64,000 bases of DNA from Fulvivirgaceae bacterium JP3-4 (GCA_029309925.1 JARKND010000001.1:2666001-2730000), one strand, 5' to 3'; shown: positions 54,389-63,264, numbered from the stretch's first letter. A program made the numbers and translations. The notes: a model not told the origin generated them from the sequence alone.

Positions 54389-54416
54389 AAATCTTAAATC
54401 TTAAATCTTAAATTGG
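54389..54416. repeat. Heptamer array AAATCTT abutting the alcohol dehydrogenase start
   Basis: Three exact AAATCTT units then AAATTGG, with GGGCC/GGCCC bases flanking as a possible closing stem. It ends 4 bp before the ATG. The same unit is repeated (inverted) after the gene. Confidence 0.85.
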
Positions 54417-54420
54417 GCCC

Positions 54421-55461
54421 ATGACAAAAGCAAAAGGATACGCAGCGATCACACCTGCTTCAGAGCTCGCTCCCTGGAATTTTGAAAGACGTGAGGTTGG
54501 GCCGCACGATGTTCAATTCGATATCAATTATTGTGGCGTTTGCCATTCTGATCTTCATCAGATCCGCAACGACTGGTTCCCCGGAATTTTTCCGATGGTT
54601 CCCGGTCATGAAATTGTCGGCCATGTTGTGAGAGTCGGGAATGCAGTGACGCGCTTCAAAGTCGGTGACCTTGCCGCTGTGGGCTGCCTCGTAGACTCGT
54701 GCAGGACGTGCGACAATTGTAAGGACGGTCTTGAACAATACTGTACGCGCGGCCCGGTGGGAACTTACAATGCCCGCGGCAAAGACGGATTACCCACCTA
54801 TGGCGGATATTCAAATACAATTGTGACGCATGAAGATTTTGTGCTGCATGTGTCAGATAAATTGTCGTTGCCAGCCGTTGCACCACTCCTTTGTGCCGGC
54901 ATAACCACTTACTCACCCTTGCGTCATTGGAAAGTCGGTAAGGGACACAAGCTTGCTGTTCTCGGTCTTGGCGGACTGGGGCACATGGCTGTGAAGTTTG
55001 GCGTTGCCTTCGGAGCTGAAGTGACAGTGCTCAGCACCTCGCCTGCAAAAGAGCGCGATGCAAGAGCATTAGGCGCACATAATTTCGTAGTAACAACGGA
55101 AGCTGCGCAAGCTCGGACCGTAAAAGGATATTTCGATTTCATCATCGATACTGTATCAGCTCCACACGATTTCAAGTTCTACATGTCCCTGCTTCGCACC
55201 AATGGAACGCTCATTCTCGTAGGGTTGCCCTCAACGCCTATTGAGTTGCCACCATTCAGCGTGGTCAATGCAAGGAGGAGTCTTGCAGGCTCATCTATAG
55301 GTGGCATTAAAGAAACCCAGGAGATGCTTGACTATTGCGCAGCAAATAACATCGTGTCGGACATCGAGATCATCGATATAAAAAATATCAATGAAGCCTA
55401 CGCCAGGATGCTGAAAGGAGATGTGAGGTATAGGTTTGTGATCGACATGAAGAGTCTTTGA
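54421..55461 (+). CDS. Zinc-dependent NAD(P) alcohol dehydrogenase (cinnamyl/YahK-like)
   Basis: This 346-aa medium-chain dehydrogenase has the catalytic zinc at GVCHSDLHQ and GHEIVG, a structural zinc from four Cys in CLVDSCRTCDNCKDGLEQYC, and the cofactor Rossmann motif VLGLGGLGHMAVKFG. Family YahK/CAD-type aldehyde reductase, using NADPH. Substrate unknown. It is flanked on both sides by AAATCTT-type heptamer arrays, which leaves almost no room for a leader (a weak ribosome-binding site). Confidence 0.95.
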   Translation: MTKAKGYAAITPASELAPWNFERREVGPHDVQFDINYCGVCHSDLHQIRNDWFPGIFPMVPGHEIVGHVVRVGNAVTRFKVGDLAAVGCLVDSCRTCDNCKDGLEQYCTRGPVGTYNARGKDGLPTYGGYSNTIVTHEDFVLHVSDKLSLPAVAPLLCAGITTYSPLRHWKVGKGHKLAVLGLGGLGHMAVKFGVAFGAEVTVLSTSPAKERDARALGAHNFVVTTEAAQARTVKGYFDFIIDTVSAPHDFKFYMSLLRTNGTLILVGLPSTPIELPPFSVVNARRSLAGSSIGGIKETQEMLDYCAANNIVSDIEIIDIKNINEAYARMLKGDVRYRFVIDMKSL

Positions 55462-55463
55462 AA

Positions 55464-55559
55464 ATTTAAGATTTTAGATTTAAGATTTAAGATTTATGGT
55501 TGCCGACTTAAAATCTAAAATCTAAAATCTAAAATCTAAAATCTAAAATCTAAAATCTT
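55464..55559. repeat. Inverted heptamer array AAATCTA
   Basis: The left arm 55464-55498 has five units (ATTTAAG, ATTTTAG, ATTTAAG twice, ATTTATG). The right arm 55511-55559 has seven (AAATCTA six times, AAATCTT once), the reverse complement type. The array starts 2 bp after one stop codon and ends 6 bp before the convergent one. Confidence 0.9.
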
Positions 55560-55565
55560 AATTCT

Positions 55566-56552
55566 TTAAACCCAGAACACCTTACTCGTCTGCACCCTTA
55601 CGCCAACTTCTTCGCCCTTCTTCGGCAACTTCAACTTGTGACTTAATTGAATGGTTAAAGGATTTTTTCCGGCTTTCACATTTACTTCACTATAGCTGCC
55701 GTAAAAGTTGGATGAAACCACTCTGGCAGTAAAGTGAGCAGTTTTAGGGCTGACGATACGGAGGTTTTCAGGGCGAATACAGGCTTGCTTGTTGCGTTCA
55801 ATTTTCTCCGCAGATATCAATTCCCGCGTCAGCGCAGGTGACAGCCTGTTAAACTTTCCGAAGAGCCCGGCAACGTAATCATTCATCGGACGTTCATAGA
55901 TCTGCTGTGGCGAACCAGACTGGACAACCTCTCCCTTGCGCATCACGATGATCGTGTCTGCCCATGATAGCGTATCCTGCGGGTCGTGCGAGATCAGGAT
56001 CACAGAAATTTTCAGTTGCTCAGCAACATCATGTATCACATCTTTCAAGGTATTCTTCTGCACCATATCGAGGTGTGAGAAAGGCTCATCGAGCATGAGC
56101 AGCATTGGGCGGCCAATAAGCAGGCGTGCTATGGCTATGCGCTGGCGTTCACCTCCGGAAAGATGATCCGTTCTGCGCTTCATCAGGTGATCGATGCGGC
56201 AAATCTCGTATAATGTTGACGCATAAGCATCTCCCACCTTGCTTTCATAAGCGAGTACCTGCTCTACCCGCAGGAACTGCGGCAATTCAAAGTGCTGCGA
56301 CAAAAATGCAATGGAAGGATGACCCGGAATTAATTTATCTGACGGACCGAGGATCAGTTCATTTTCAAACAACACCTTCCCTGTATCAGGTTGCTCGAGA
56401 CCGGCAATAATTTTGAGCAGTGTACTTTTACCGGAGCCTGTTTCCCCGGCAACAGCAACTTTTTCAAATTGATTCTGTGTAAAATTGATGTTGTTGAGAA
56501 CCTTTTCACTGTCGTAGTGTGAGCTAATCCCGGCAACTTCGAGGAATGACAT
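55566..56552 (-). CDS. ABC transporter ATP-binding protein (PotA/FbpC-like)
   Basis: This 328-aa ATPase has Walker A GETGSGKSTLL (residues 36-46), signature LSGGERQRIAIARLL, Walker B LLMLDEPFSHLD and switch His SHDPQD. After about residue 235 comes a TOBE-like module (IRPENLRIVSPKTAHFTARVVSSNFYGSYSEVNV). This is the layout of polyamine, iron or molybdate importers, yet no permease or binding-protein gene is adjacent. It overlaps by one base the upstream zinc-ribbon gene. Confidence 0.9.
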   Translation of the reverse strand: MSFLEVAGISSHYDSEKVLNNINFTQNQFEKVAVAGETGSGKSTLLKIIAGLEQPDTGKVLFENELILGPSDKLIPGHPSIAFLSQHFELPQFLRVEQVLAYESKVGDAYASTLYEICRIDHLMKRRTDHLSGGERQRIAIARLLIGRPMLLMLDEPFSHLDMVQKNTLKDVIHDVAEQLKISVILISHDPQDTLSWADTIIVMRKGEVVQSGSPQQIYERPMNDYVAGLFGKFNRLSPALTRELISAEKIERNKQACIRPENLRIVSPKTAHFTARVVSSNFYGSYSEVNVKAGKNPLTIQLSHKLKLPKKGEEVGVRVQTSKVFWV

Positions 56553-57193
56553 CAGCTTCGGTTTTTATTTTCCCAGGTGTCCATTTTGATCTTCTCGATC
56601 AGCAAAGTGTTTTTAAATTCATGCACAAGCTTGTCCATCTCCTCTTCGCGTTTTTGCAGTGCCTGATATTCACTGTTATGGGCGTCTATAACTGGTTTCA
56701 GTTTCTGAACGTTGGCTTCCATGCTGGTAATGGCAGCGCTGATGTGAGTTTTCTCTTCATCGCTGACATCCGGGTTTTCGAGCCGTTCTCGCATCATCGC
56801 TAGCATGGCATCGATGTATTCGAGCATGTCCCACGGATTATTGGGACGGTTCCAGGTAAACTCAATATTGCAGCGCCTGCAACGGTAGCGATTGCTCTTC
56901 CAGTTTTTCTCGTTGCTCTCAACACCGACAAACTTCAGCATGTCGCGCTTGTTGCAGGTAGGGCATTGCGCATCGTCCTTCACAAGTTGCTCCAGTGCTT
57001 CGCGCTGATCGAGAATTGACTTACGTGTATCGGCATGTCTGTTGATGTGTTCGATGAACTGATCAACTGCCTGCTCTACCTTTTGATGTTCCTCTCCAAG
57101 TTTACCTTCTTCAATCAGGCGCTTGCTCTCCTTCTTAAAAAAAGTGGCGACTTTAACCAGCTCCCGCTCGTTGCTTTTCAAATTAGGATTCAT
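56552..57193 (-). CDS. Zinc-ribbon and coiled-coil hypothetical protein
   Basis: In this 213-aa protein, a Lys/Glu-rich N-terminal coiled coil leads to a four-Cys zinc ribbon (CPTCNKRDMLKFVGVESNEKNWKSNRYRCRRCNIEF, Cys about 78-113). A helical C-terminal half follows (MLAMMRERLENPDVSDEEKTHISAAITSMEANV). No signal peptide. Its stop overlaps the ABC gene start (TGATG). No family named; may assist the ABC ATPase or act on nucleic acid. Confidence 0.78.
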   Translation of the reverse strand: MNPNLKSNERELVKVATFFKKESKRLIEEGKLGEEHQKVEQAVDQFIEHINRHADTRKSILDQREALEQLVKDDAQCPTCNKRDMLKFVGVESNEKNWKSNRYRCRRCNIEFTWNRPNNPWDMLEYIDAMLAMMRERLENPDVSDEEKTHISAAITSMEANVQKLKPVIDAHNSEYQALQKREEEMDKLVHEFKNTLLIEKIKMDTWENKNRS

Positions 57194-57233
57194 TGATCAA
57201 AAATAGGAAAACCCAGTTAAGAACCGAAACGGG

Positions 57234-57461
57234 TTAATTCTGAGAAGCACTCTGAAGGTATACTTTCAGCAGTGTGGGATATTTTTCATGGTCGGCACGT
57301 ATAAACCTGAAACCCGGGAAAGTATTTTGAACGTAACCAACGATATGGGTATTGACCAGTGTCTCAAGGGACGAGGCCTCGCGGTCGAACGCGTTGATCA
57401 GCAAGCGTCTTTCTTCGTCATTATCCGGCTCGACCTTCATCGTTACGATGAACGTCTGCAT
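57234..57461 (-). CDS. Small conserved hypothetical protein
   Basis: This protein has 75 aa from ATG 57461 (MQTFIVTMKVEPDNDEERRLLINAF). An upstream TTG start (57494) adds residues that do not look coding. The fold is likely a ferredoxin-like alpha/beta (REASSLETLVNTHIVGYVQNTFPGFRFIRADHEKYPTLLKVYLQ). Cytoplasmic; it lies 40 bp before the zinc-ribbon gene on the same strand. Family unknown. Confidence 0.6.
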   Translation of the reverse strand: MQTFIVTMKVEPDNDEERRLLINAFDREASSLETLVNTHIVGYVQNTFPGFRFIRADHEKYPTLLKVYLQSASQN

Positions 57462-57647
57462 GGAGCGCGTAACGGATGAGTGCCTGGTTTTCAAGAATGA
57501 TGTGGGAGATTGCTTTCCGGAGGCTAAAATATCGCTCGTTCAGGCATTTTCCAATCACAATACTCAAATAACCTTACGCATGGATCTAACGATTCTGTAT
57601 CATTCGTGTTTTGCGCTGATTACAAGGCTTTCATGAGTAAATCACGG

Positions 57648-57680
57648 TTTCTATACTTGAAAATTTAATAATATCTTTGC
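57648..57680 (+). promoter_or_regulatory. Promoter for the ABC-F gene
   Basis: TTTC, 21 bp, TATCTTTG, ending 17 bp before the ABC-F ATG. The -7 box fits the Bacteroidota consensus exactly, the -33 box less well. Confidence 0.55.
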
Positions 57681-57697
57681 CCCCTTATTTTCCATAA

Positions 57698-59338
57698 ATG
57701 ATCTCAGTAGACGCAGTAACCGTAGAATTCAACGGATCCGCACTTTTCAGCAACATCACCTTCAACATCAACGAGAACGATCGCATCGCCCTGATGGGTA
57801 AAAACGGAGCGGGCAAATCCACACTTCTGAAAATTATTGCCGGTGTGGCAAAAGCGACCCGCGGCAAAGTCTCCGCACCTAAGGACGCAGTAATTGCCTA
57901 CCTGCCGCAGCACCTGCTCACGGAAGACAATGCCACGGTGTTTGAGGAAGCTTCAAAAGCGTTTTCGAAGATTCTGGATATGAAGAAATCTATCGATGAG
58001 CTAAACAGCCAGCTTGAAACGCGCACCGACTATGAGTCTGACGAGTATGCAAAGATAATCGAACAGGTCTCCGAGCTCAGCGAGAAATATTACTCGATCG
58101 AAGAGATCAACTTTGACGCGGAGGTAGAAAAGACGCTGAAAGGACTCGGCTTCGAGCGAAGCGACTTTACACGTCCTACAACTGAATTCAGCGGAGGATG
58201 GCGGATGCGCATCGAACTTGCAAAGATCCTTCTGCAAAAACCCGATCTTATCCTCCTGGATGAGCCGACAAACCACCTTGACATTGAGTCGATTCAGTGG
58301 CTCGAAGATTTTTTGGTCAACAATGCAAAAGCCGTTATTGTGATCTCTCACGACAAAGCATTCGTGGATAACATTACGAATCGGACGATCGAGGTAACGA
58401 TGGGGCGTATCTACGACTATAAGGTTCCGTACACGCAATACCTGCAGCTGCGCAAAGAGAGACGCGAGCAGCAACAAAAGCAGTTTGATGATCAGGCCAG
58501 GCAGATTGCCGACATCCAGGAATTCATTGAGCGATTTAAAGGAACCTACTCCAAAACGCTTCAGGTACAGTCGAGGGTGAAGATGCTGGAGAAGATGGAG
58601 ATCGTTCAGGTTGATGACGTTGACACATCGGCACTTAACCTCAAGTTCCCTCCTGCTCCGCGCTCCGGAAATTATCCCGTGATCATCGAAGGCCTGACGA
58701 AGCGATATGGCGACCACGTTGTATTTAAAGATGCAACCCTGACCATTGCGCGCGGTGAAAAGATCGCGTTTGTGGGCAAGAACGGTGAAGGTAAATCAAC
58801 ACTCGTGAAGGCTATCATGGGCGAGATCGATTACGAGGGACGCCTTCAACTCGGTCACAATGCGATGATCGGGTACTTCGCACAAAACCAGGCATCACGG
58901 CTCGATGAAGAAATGACCGTGTTCCAGACCATCGACACGATAGCCGAAGGTGACATCCGCACGAAGATCAAAGACATTCTTGGCGCTTTCATGTTCAGTG
59001 GCGACACGATCGAAAAGAAAGTGAAATACCTTTCGGGTGGAGAAAAGACGCGTCTCGCTATGATCAAGCTGCTCCTGCAACCGGTGAATCTGCTGATCCT
59101 CGATGAACCTACCAACCATCTCGACATCAAGACCAAAGATATTCTCAAAGATGCGTTGAGAGCCTTTGACGGAACACTCATTCTTGTGTCTCACGATCGC
59201 GATTTCCTGGATGGCCTGGCCACCAAAGTTTTCGAATTTGGCAACAAGCGAATCCGCGAACATTTCGAGGATATTAATGGATTCCTTCGAAACAAGAAGA
59301 TGGAAAACCTGCGCGAGATTGAACGAACAACAAAGTAA
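57698..59338 (+). CDS. ABC-F family ATPase
   Basis: This 546-aa protein has two nucleotide-binding domains and no membrane segment: GKNGAGKSTLL (residues 33-43) with FSGGWRMRIELAKILL, and GKNGEGKSTLV with LSGGEKTRLAMIKLLL. Both have the LLDEPTNHLD-type Walker B. A charged linker (RKERREQQQKQFDDQARQIADIQEF) joins them as in ribosome-acting ABC-F proteins (Uup, EttA and relatives). No antibiotic-resistance partner is evident; a translation-factor role is likely. Confidence 0.95.
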   Translation: MISVDAVTVEFNGSALFSNITFNINENDRIALMGKNGAGKSTLLKIIAGVAKATRGKVSAPKDAVIAYLPQHLLTEDNATVFEEASKAFSKILDMKKSIDELNSQLETRTDYESDEYAKIIEQVSELSEKYYSIEEINFDAEVEKTLKGLGFERSDFTRPTTEFSGGWRMRIELAKILLQKPDLILLDEPTNHLDIESIQWLEDFLVNNAKAVIVISHDKAFVDNITNRTIEVTMGRIYDYKVPYTQYLQLRKERREQQQKQFDDQARQIADIQEFIERFKGTYSKTLQVQSRVKMLEKMEIVQVDDVDTSALNLKFPPAPRSGNYPVIIEGLTKRYGDHVVFKDATLTIARGEKIAFVGKNGEGKSTLVKAIMGEIDYEGRLQLGHNAMIGYFAQNQASRLDEEMTVFQTIDTIAEGDIRTKIKDILGAFMFSGDTIEKKVKYLSGGEKTRLAMIKLLLQPVNLLILDEPTNHLDIKTKDILKDALRAFDGTLILVSHDRDFLDGLATKVFEFGNKRIREHFEDINGFLRNKKMENLREIERTTK

Positions 59339-59355
59339 CGGTGAGTGTTGAGATT

Positions 59356-60663
59356 CTATAACAACCTTCTTCTCGTTGCATTATAGAAGAACATCCCGTA
59401 TTTGCGAAAAGGCTGGAGTGATTGGTAGCCCATTACACCCTCACGAAGTTCGTCAGCGGGAATAAGATAGATTTCTTTGGGATCAGCCGGTGTTCCTTCA
59501 AGACCCAGGATGAGGTAGACTTCGGTTCCGGAGCCTTCTTCGTAGTGATGGTAGCGGTTGATCTGGTTAGAAGAGTGCGCCAGTATCTCTCTTGAGGCAA
59601 GCTTCGGTATGTAAATACATTCGATCGCAAGCCTGACGTGACAATCCTTTCCCTGGAATTCAAACTCAAGTGACGGCACATAGTCGTGCACTTTGACATC
59701 ACCCGCGTACGCGTGTCTGCGTGAAACCGTCAGGCGCTTGAAATAGTGTGGATTGAAAAGTGAAACTACAAATCCCTCGAACGTTCTTTCGTTTCTGATC
59801 AGTTCCGTTTCTCTTCCATTCGTTGCAGCCCGCTGTTTTAAAGATGACCGTCTCGGTCTCCTGATGAGCAGAACCACGAGGGCAGCCAGCGTGAGGACCC
59901 CGATCGCTAAATAGACATATTTTTTGGGAACTGGCACAGTCTCTTCTGACAGTATTTCCTCCGTTACCGAAGAAATGATTGTCGAATCCTCTGCGTCTTT
60001 TGCTTCTGACGACACAGAATCCTCTGGATCAGAGCTTGCAATAAAAGATTCTGTCGAGTCGACAACACCTGAGTCTATGGAGTTTGAAGAAGAGGCTGAC
60101 GAGTCGAAACCAGCGTCCTTGAATTCTTCTGGTTCTGCAATTTTATTCTGATTGCTTTTAATGAGAGGCTGCACGGGCTGCGGCTTGCGCGACTGGCCAC
60201 TTGCATTCGAATTTGCGGCAACTGAAAATTTGTCGTTTTGTTTGCGATCAACCGATAAGGCACTTTCACCGGCAATCTTGTAAGAATTGTTTTGATAATT
60301 CACCAGGAGGTATGTCGGATTCTTCTGCCATCTGCCACTTTGGAAAACTTCACGAACGAATTCTGTTTTCACTAGGCCCGAACCATATCGCTTAAAGGTT
60401 GGGTCAGTGATGATCTTCTGCCTGAAGTTTGGATTGGCTGAAAAGAATGAAGACTTGAGGTCAATCGCCTTGTCCTGCGATAATTCCTGACCGTAGATGG
60501 TCACGCGGTTGTCGTAAATTTCACGCAGTGACTCCTCACTTCGCGCATTGTTTGCAAAATTCCATTTCTTGATAACGTCAAGAACCTTACCTGAATCAAA
60601 ATCCTGCGAGAATCCTGATCGAACGATAAGGATCGACAGCATGATTAAACCAAATCTCATCAT
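59356..60663 (-). CDS. Membrane-anchored NTF2-like protein with C-terminal degenerate PD-(D/E)XK-like domain
   Basis: This protein has 435 aa from ATG 60663 (MMRFGLIMLSILIVRSGFSQ is a signal peptide; an earlier frame start at 60744 lacks one). An NTF2-like periplasmic domain (about 20-125, VLDVIKKWNFANNARSEESL, DNRVTIYG) is followed by a long Ser/Glu/Asp-rich linker, one TM helix (about 249-268, LAIGVLTLAALVVLL) and a basic stop-transfer RRPRR. The cytoplasmic domain (about 295-435) has FVVSLFNPHYF, PSLEFEF and AIECIYI, which look like the nuclease-fold pattern PD...E-x-K with Pro-Asp changed to Pro-Ser and Lys lost. Activity therefore doubtful. Confidence 0.7.
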   Translation of the reverse strand: MMRFGLIMLSILIVRSGFSQDFDSGKVLDVIKKWNFANNARSEESLREIYDNRVTIYGQELSQDKAIDLKSSFFSANPNFRQKIITDPTFKRYGSGLVKTEFVREVFQSGRWQKNPTYLLVNYQNNSYKIAGESALSVDRKQNDKFSVAANSNASGQSRKPQPVQPLIKSNQNKIAEPEEFKDAGFDSSASSSNSIDSGVVDSTESFIASSDPEDSVSSEAKDAEDSTIISSVTEEILSEETVPVPKKYVYLAIGVLTLAALVVLLIRRPRRSSLKQRAATNGRETELIRNERTFEGFVVSLFNPHYFKRLTVSRRHAYAGDVKVHDYVPSLEFEFQGKDCHVRLAIECIYIPKLASREILAHSSNQINRYHHYEEGSGTEVYLILGLEGTPADPKEIYLIPADELREGVMGYQSLQPFRKYGMFFYNATRRRLL

Positions 60664-60809
60664 ATGTGGTGCACCACTCTCCGCCTGACTGGTATACCAA
60701 TATTGTACCGGATGAAGCAACCGTAGTGCTGATCTGTTGCACACGGTTCCGACTGGCTACTGCGGATTGATGAAAGATGAGTCTGGGGAACGGCTGGTTC
60801 AGCTGCGGA

Positions 60810-61283
60810 TCAGAGTGACGCTTTTTTCAACAAGGGTTTCTTGTTTTGCTTCCTGGGTTGCCCACTGACTTTCTGAAGGTCAGCAAGTGTGTTTCCTGAC
60901 AGGATCTTCAAAGTCTCATCGCGCACGGCACTGAAGAGCTTATTCACACGACATGTTGCTTCGTCATCGCAACGGCCACACGATTCATAAAAATTGAGGG
61001 AGACGCAGGGGAGCATCGCCACTGCACCATCGATAAGGCGAATAATTTCGAGTACGGAAACATTCTCCGGCCGCTTCATCATATAATAGCCTCCGAACTT
61101 GCCCTTCTTAGAACCAACGATGCCGGCATTTTTCAAATCCACAAGGATTCCTTCCAGGAACTTCTTAGGGATATTCTTTTTATCCGCAATTTCCTGAATG
61201 GTAAGACGGTCGGAATTTTCATTCTCGACTATATGAATCAACGCATGAAGCGCATATTGACATTTCTTTGACAGCATAGGCAC
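60810..61283 (-). CDS. Rrf2-family transcriptional regulator
   Basis: This 157-aa winged-helix protein reads MLSKKCQYALHALIHIVEN, LTIQEIADKKNIPKKFLEGILVDLKNAGIVGSKKGKFGGYYM, and Cys residues in LPCVSLNFYESCGRCDDEATC, which fit the family's [2Fe-2S] ligands (IscR/NsrR/RirA-like). A basic tail follows. It may sense iron-sulfur, NO or redox state. Precedes a cytochrome c/AraC region. A true start could be the ATG two codons later. Confidence 0.92.
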   Translation of the reverse strand: MPMLSKKCQYALHALIHIVENENSDRLTIQEIADKKNIPKKFLEGILVDLKNAGIVGSKKGKFGGYYMMKRPENVSVLEIIRLIDGAVAMLPCVSLNFYESCGRCDDEATCRVNKLFSAVRDETLKILSGNTLADLQKVSGQPRKQNKKPLLKKASL

Positions 61284-61324
61284 ACAAAGATACGAAAATC
61301 TATTAAATCAGTAGGGAATGGAAA

Positions 61325-61473
61325 ATGTGCTCATGTGTGCATGTGGTCATGTGCTCATGTTCGCGTTGACTCAAAGGATCCGCCTTCGAAGAAGAAGTCG
61401 TAAGGTGAGCCCAGTATCGCCATTGGAAAAACTACATTAACACATTAACACATTAACACATGAGCACATGCAC
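61325..61473. repeat. Inverted octamer array ATGTGCTC/ACATTAAC
   Basis: The left arm 61325-61364 has five 8-bp units (ATGTGCTC, ATGTGTGC, ATGTGGTC, ATGTGCTC, ATGTTCGC). The right arm 61434-61473 has five (ACATTAAC three times, ACATGAGC, ACATGCAC). The outer units of the right arm are the reverse complement of the left. It stops 2 bp before the AraC-type gene's stop codon. Confidence 0.85.
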
Positions 61474-61475
61474 AC

Positions 61476-62489
61476 CTATTTCACCTCGGAAGGACTGATG
61501 CCGTAGTGCTTCTTAAACGCGGCAGAAAAATGATTTGGATTCTTGTAGCCAACGGTGCGGGCTACCTCCGTCACGAGCATGGCTTCATCGAGCAGAAGCT
61601 GGCGGGCATGTTCCATCCGAAGCTCGCTGAGGTATTCAAAAATACTCTTGCCGAATAACTTTCTGAATAAAGTCATCAACTTGTTGGTGTTTGTACCAAA
61701 ATGCTTTGACAAGGATTGCAGCGAATGGTCTTCGAGAAAAGTCAGCGCGAGATAATCCTTTAATTCTCGTATGAGGTCGCTGTCGCGCTTATTAACTGTC
61801 GGCTTTTGAAATGCGATATCCGTACTGAACAAAAAATGCAATTGAACGAGAATCACCTGGATGATACTCGTCTCGATAAGCAGATACCCTAGTTTCCCAT
61901 CCAGCGGACAATCATAAATATTGCGCAGCGCCTGCTTTTGTGCCATTGACAATGCAGCGAACTGCTTTCCGAGAATCCGCTCGCGCTTCAGGACTTTCGT
62001 GCGAAGCGTATCTGCCCACTTTTCATTCTCTGGAAGAAACTGATCGAGTGACGAAGGTCTGTAAGAGATATGAACAAAGTTTACATCCGTCTCCTTCGGG
62101 CATGCATGGCGAAACTCATTATCCGGATCAAACTTAAAATTCTGAGAGTCATTAAAGGACTCTGAGATGATTTCGTGGCCTGGCACAAAAGAGCTGATGC
62201 TGCCCTTGAAAAAGATGCAACTACCGAGCAACTCGGCACCCCTGCCCTGCTTATTATAAAATACGGTGTCGTCTGCAAATCTTCCTTCGAAAGAGCGCAG
62301 CGAGAAATTCGGCAGATACATATCGCGCGCTTTCACCAGAGTGCTTTCATCCTGAGCGTTCGAAGGGTTCAAAAATTTCCCAAACGGAACCTTTGCCGTT
62401 GTCGGGCACAGGATCGGGATGTTTGGATTATCAACCGTGGAATATTGATGGAATGGAGCCATATGCTCACTTCTGCTCATTATTAACAA
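61476..62489 (-). CDS. AraC-family transcriptional regulator
   Basis: This 337-aa regulator has a C-terminal AraC double HTH (about 235-335): LKDYLALTFLEDHSLQSLSKHFGTNTNKLMTLFRKLFG..., SELRMEHARQLLLDEAMLVTEVARTVGYKNPNHFSAAFKKHYGISPSEV. The N-terminal 230 residues are a ligand or dimer domain without named family. Divergent from cytochrome c, it may control it. Confidence 0.93.
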   Translation of the reverse strand: MLIMSRSEHMAPFHQYSTVDNPNIPILCPTTAKVPFGKFLNPSNAQDESTLVKARDMYLPNFSLRSFEGRFADDTVFYNKQGRGAELLGSCIFFKGSISSFVPGHEIISESFNDSQNFKFDPDNEFRHACPKETDVNFVHISYRPSSLDQFLPENEKWADTLRTKVLKRERILGKQFAALSMAQKQALRNIYDCPLDGKLGYLLIETSIIQVILVQLHFLFSTDIAFQKPTVNKRDSDLIRELKDYLALTFLEDHSLQSLSKHFGTNTNKLMTLFRKLFGKSIFEYLSELRMEHARQLLLDEAMLVTEVARTVGYKNPNHFSAAFKKHYGISPSEVK

Positions 62490-62652
62490 CGAGTGTCTTT
62501 CACGTAACAGGCGGCCATTAGGTTACATGAGTGAAAGAAATACGGGGATTACCGGTTACCAGCCGAAAAATGTTTTAGCGTATGAAATGCTCCGTTCAGC
62601 GTAGGCTGCACGATAAACACCTTCCGTTCAACACGCCATAAGCAATAAGAAA

Positions 62653-63237
62653 ATGAACATCAAAATCAACACTACTTTACTGATCATGACTGCGGTTGTC
62701 ATCATGGCAAGTTGTGAATTATCAGAAAACGAAAACACAGCAAAGAAAGAAACAGTGATCAATTTCTCGGATAAGGAATTGATCTCACGCGGAAAGTACC
62801 TGGTGACAGTGAATGCGTGTCATGATTGCCATTCACCTAAGATCATGACGGCAAACGGTCCGGAACTTGACACGACACGATTGCTTTCCGGTCATCCGAA
62901 GGATCAGGCGCTCGCACCGATCGTTAAGACGCAGGACTGGATTCTGTTCAACAATACACTCACCGCAGCAGTCGGCCCATGGGGAGTTTCGTATGCTGCG
63001 AACCTCACACCAGACGACACCGGAATCGGCAACTGGAAGTATGAACAATTTGAAACTGCTTTGCGCAAGGGCAAATACAAGGGGCTTGAAAATAACAGGA
63101 TGCTCCTGCCACCTATGCCATGGCAAATGTTTCGCAACATGACCGATGAAGATCTGCAGGCAATCTTCGCTTACCTGAAATCATTGCCAAAGGTTGACAA
63201 TCTGGTTCCGATGCCGATTGCTCCTGACAAAATATAA
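62653..63237 (+). CDS. Cytochrome c lipoprotein
   Basis: This 194-aa protein has a hydrophobic start ending in IMASCELSENE, a probable lipobox. The heme motif is NACHDCHSPK (CxxCH). The late MPWQMFRNMTDEDLQAIFAYLKSLP gives the distal Met and C-terminal helix typical of cytochrome c in Bacteroidota. Periplasmic or membrane-attached electron carrier. It is divergent from the AraC-type gene and followed by a small exported protein. Confidence 0.9.
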   Translation: MNIKINTTLLIMTAVVIMASCELSENENTAKKETVINFSDKELISRGKYLVTVNACHDCHSPKIMTANGPELDTTRLLSGHPKDQALAPIVKTQDWILFNNTLTAAVGPWGVSYAANLTPDDTGIGNWKYEQFETALRKGKYKGLENNRMLLPPMPWQMFRNMTDEDLQAIFAYLKSLPKVDNLVPMPIAPDKI

Positions 63238-63264
63238 ATCAACACTAACATCAATATCAAAACA

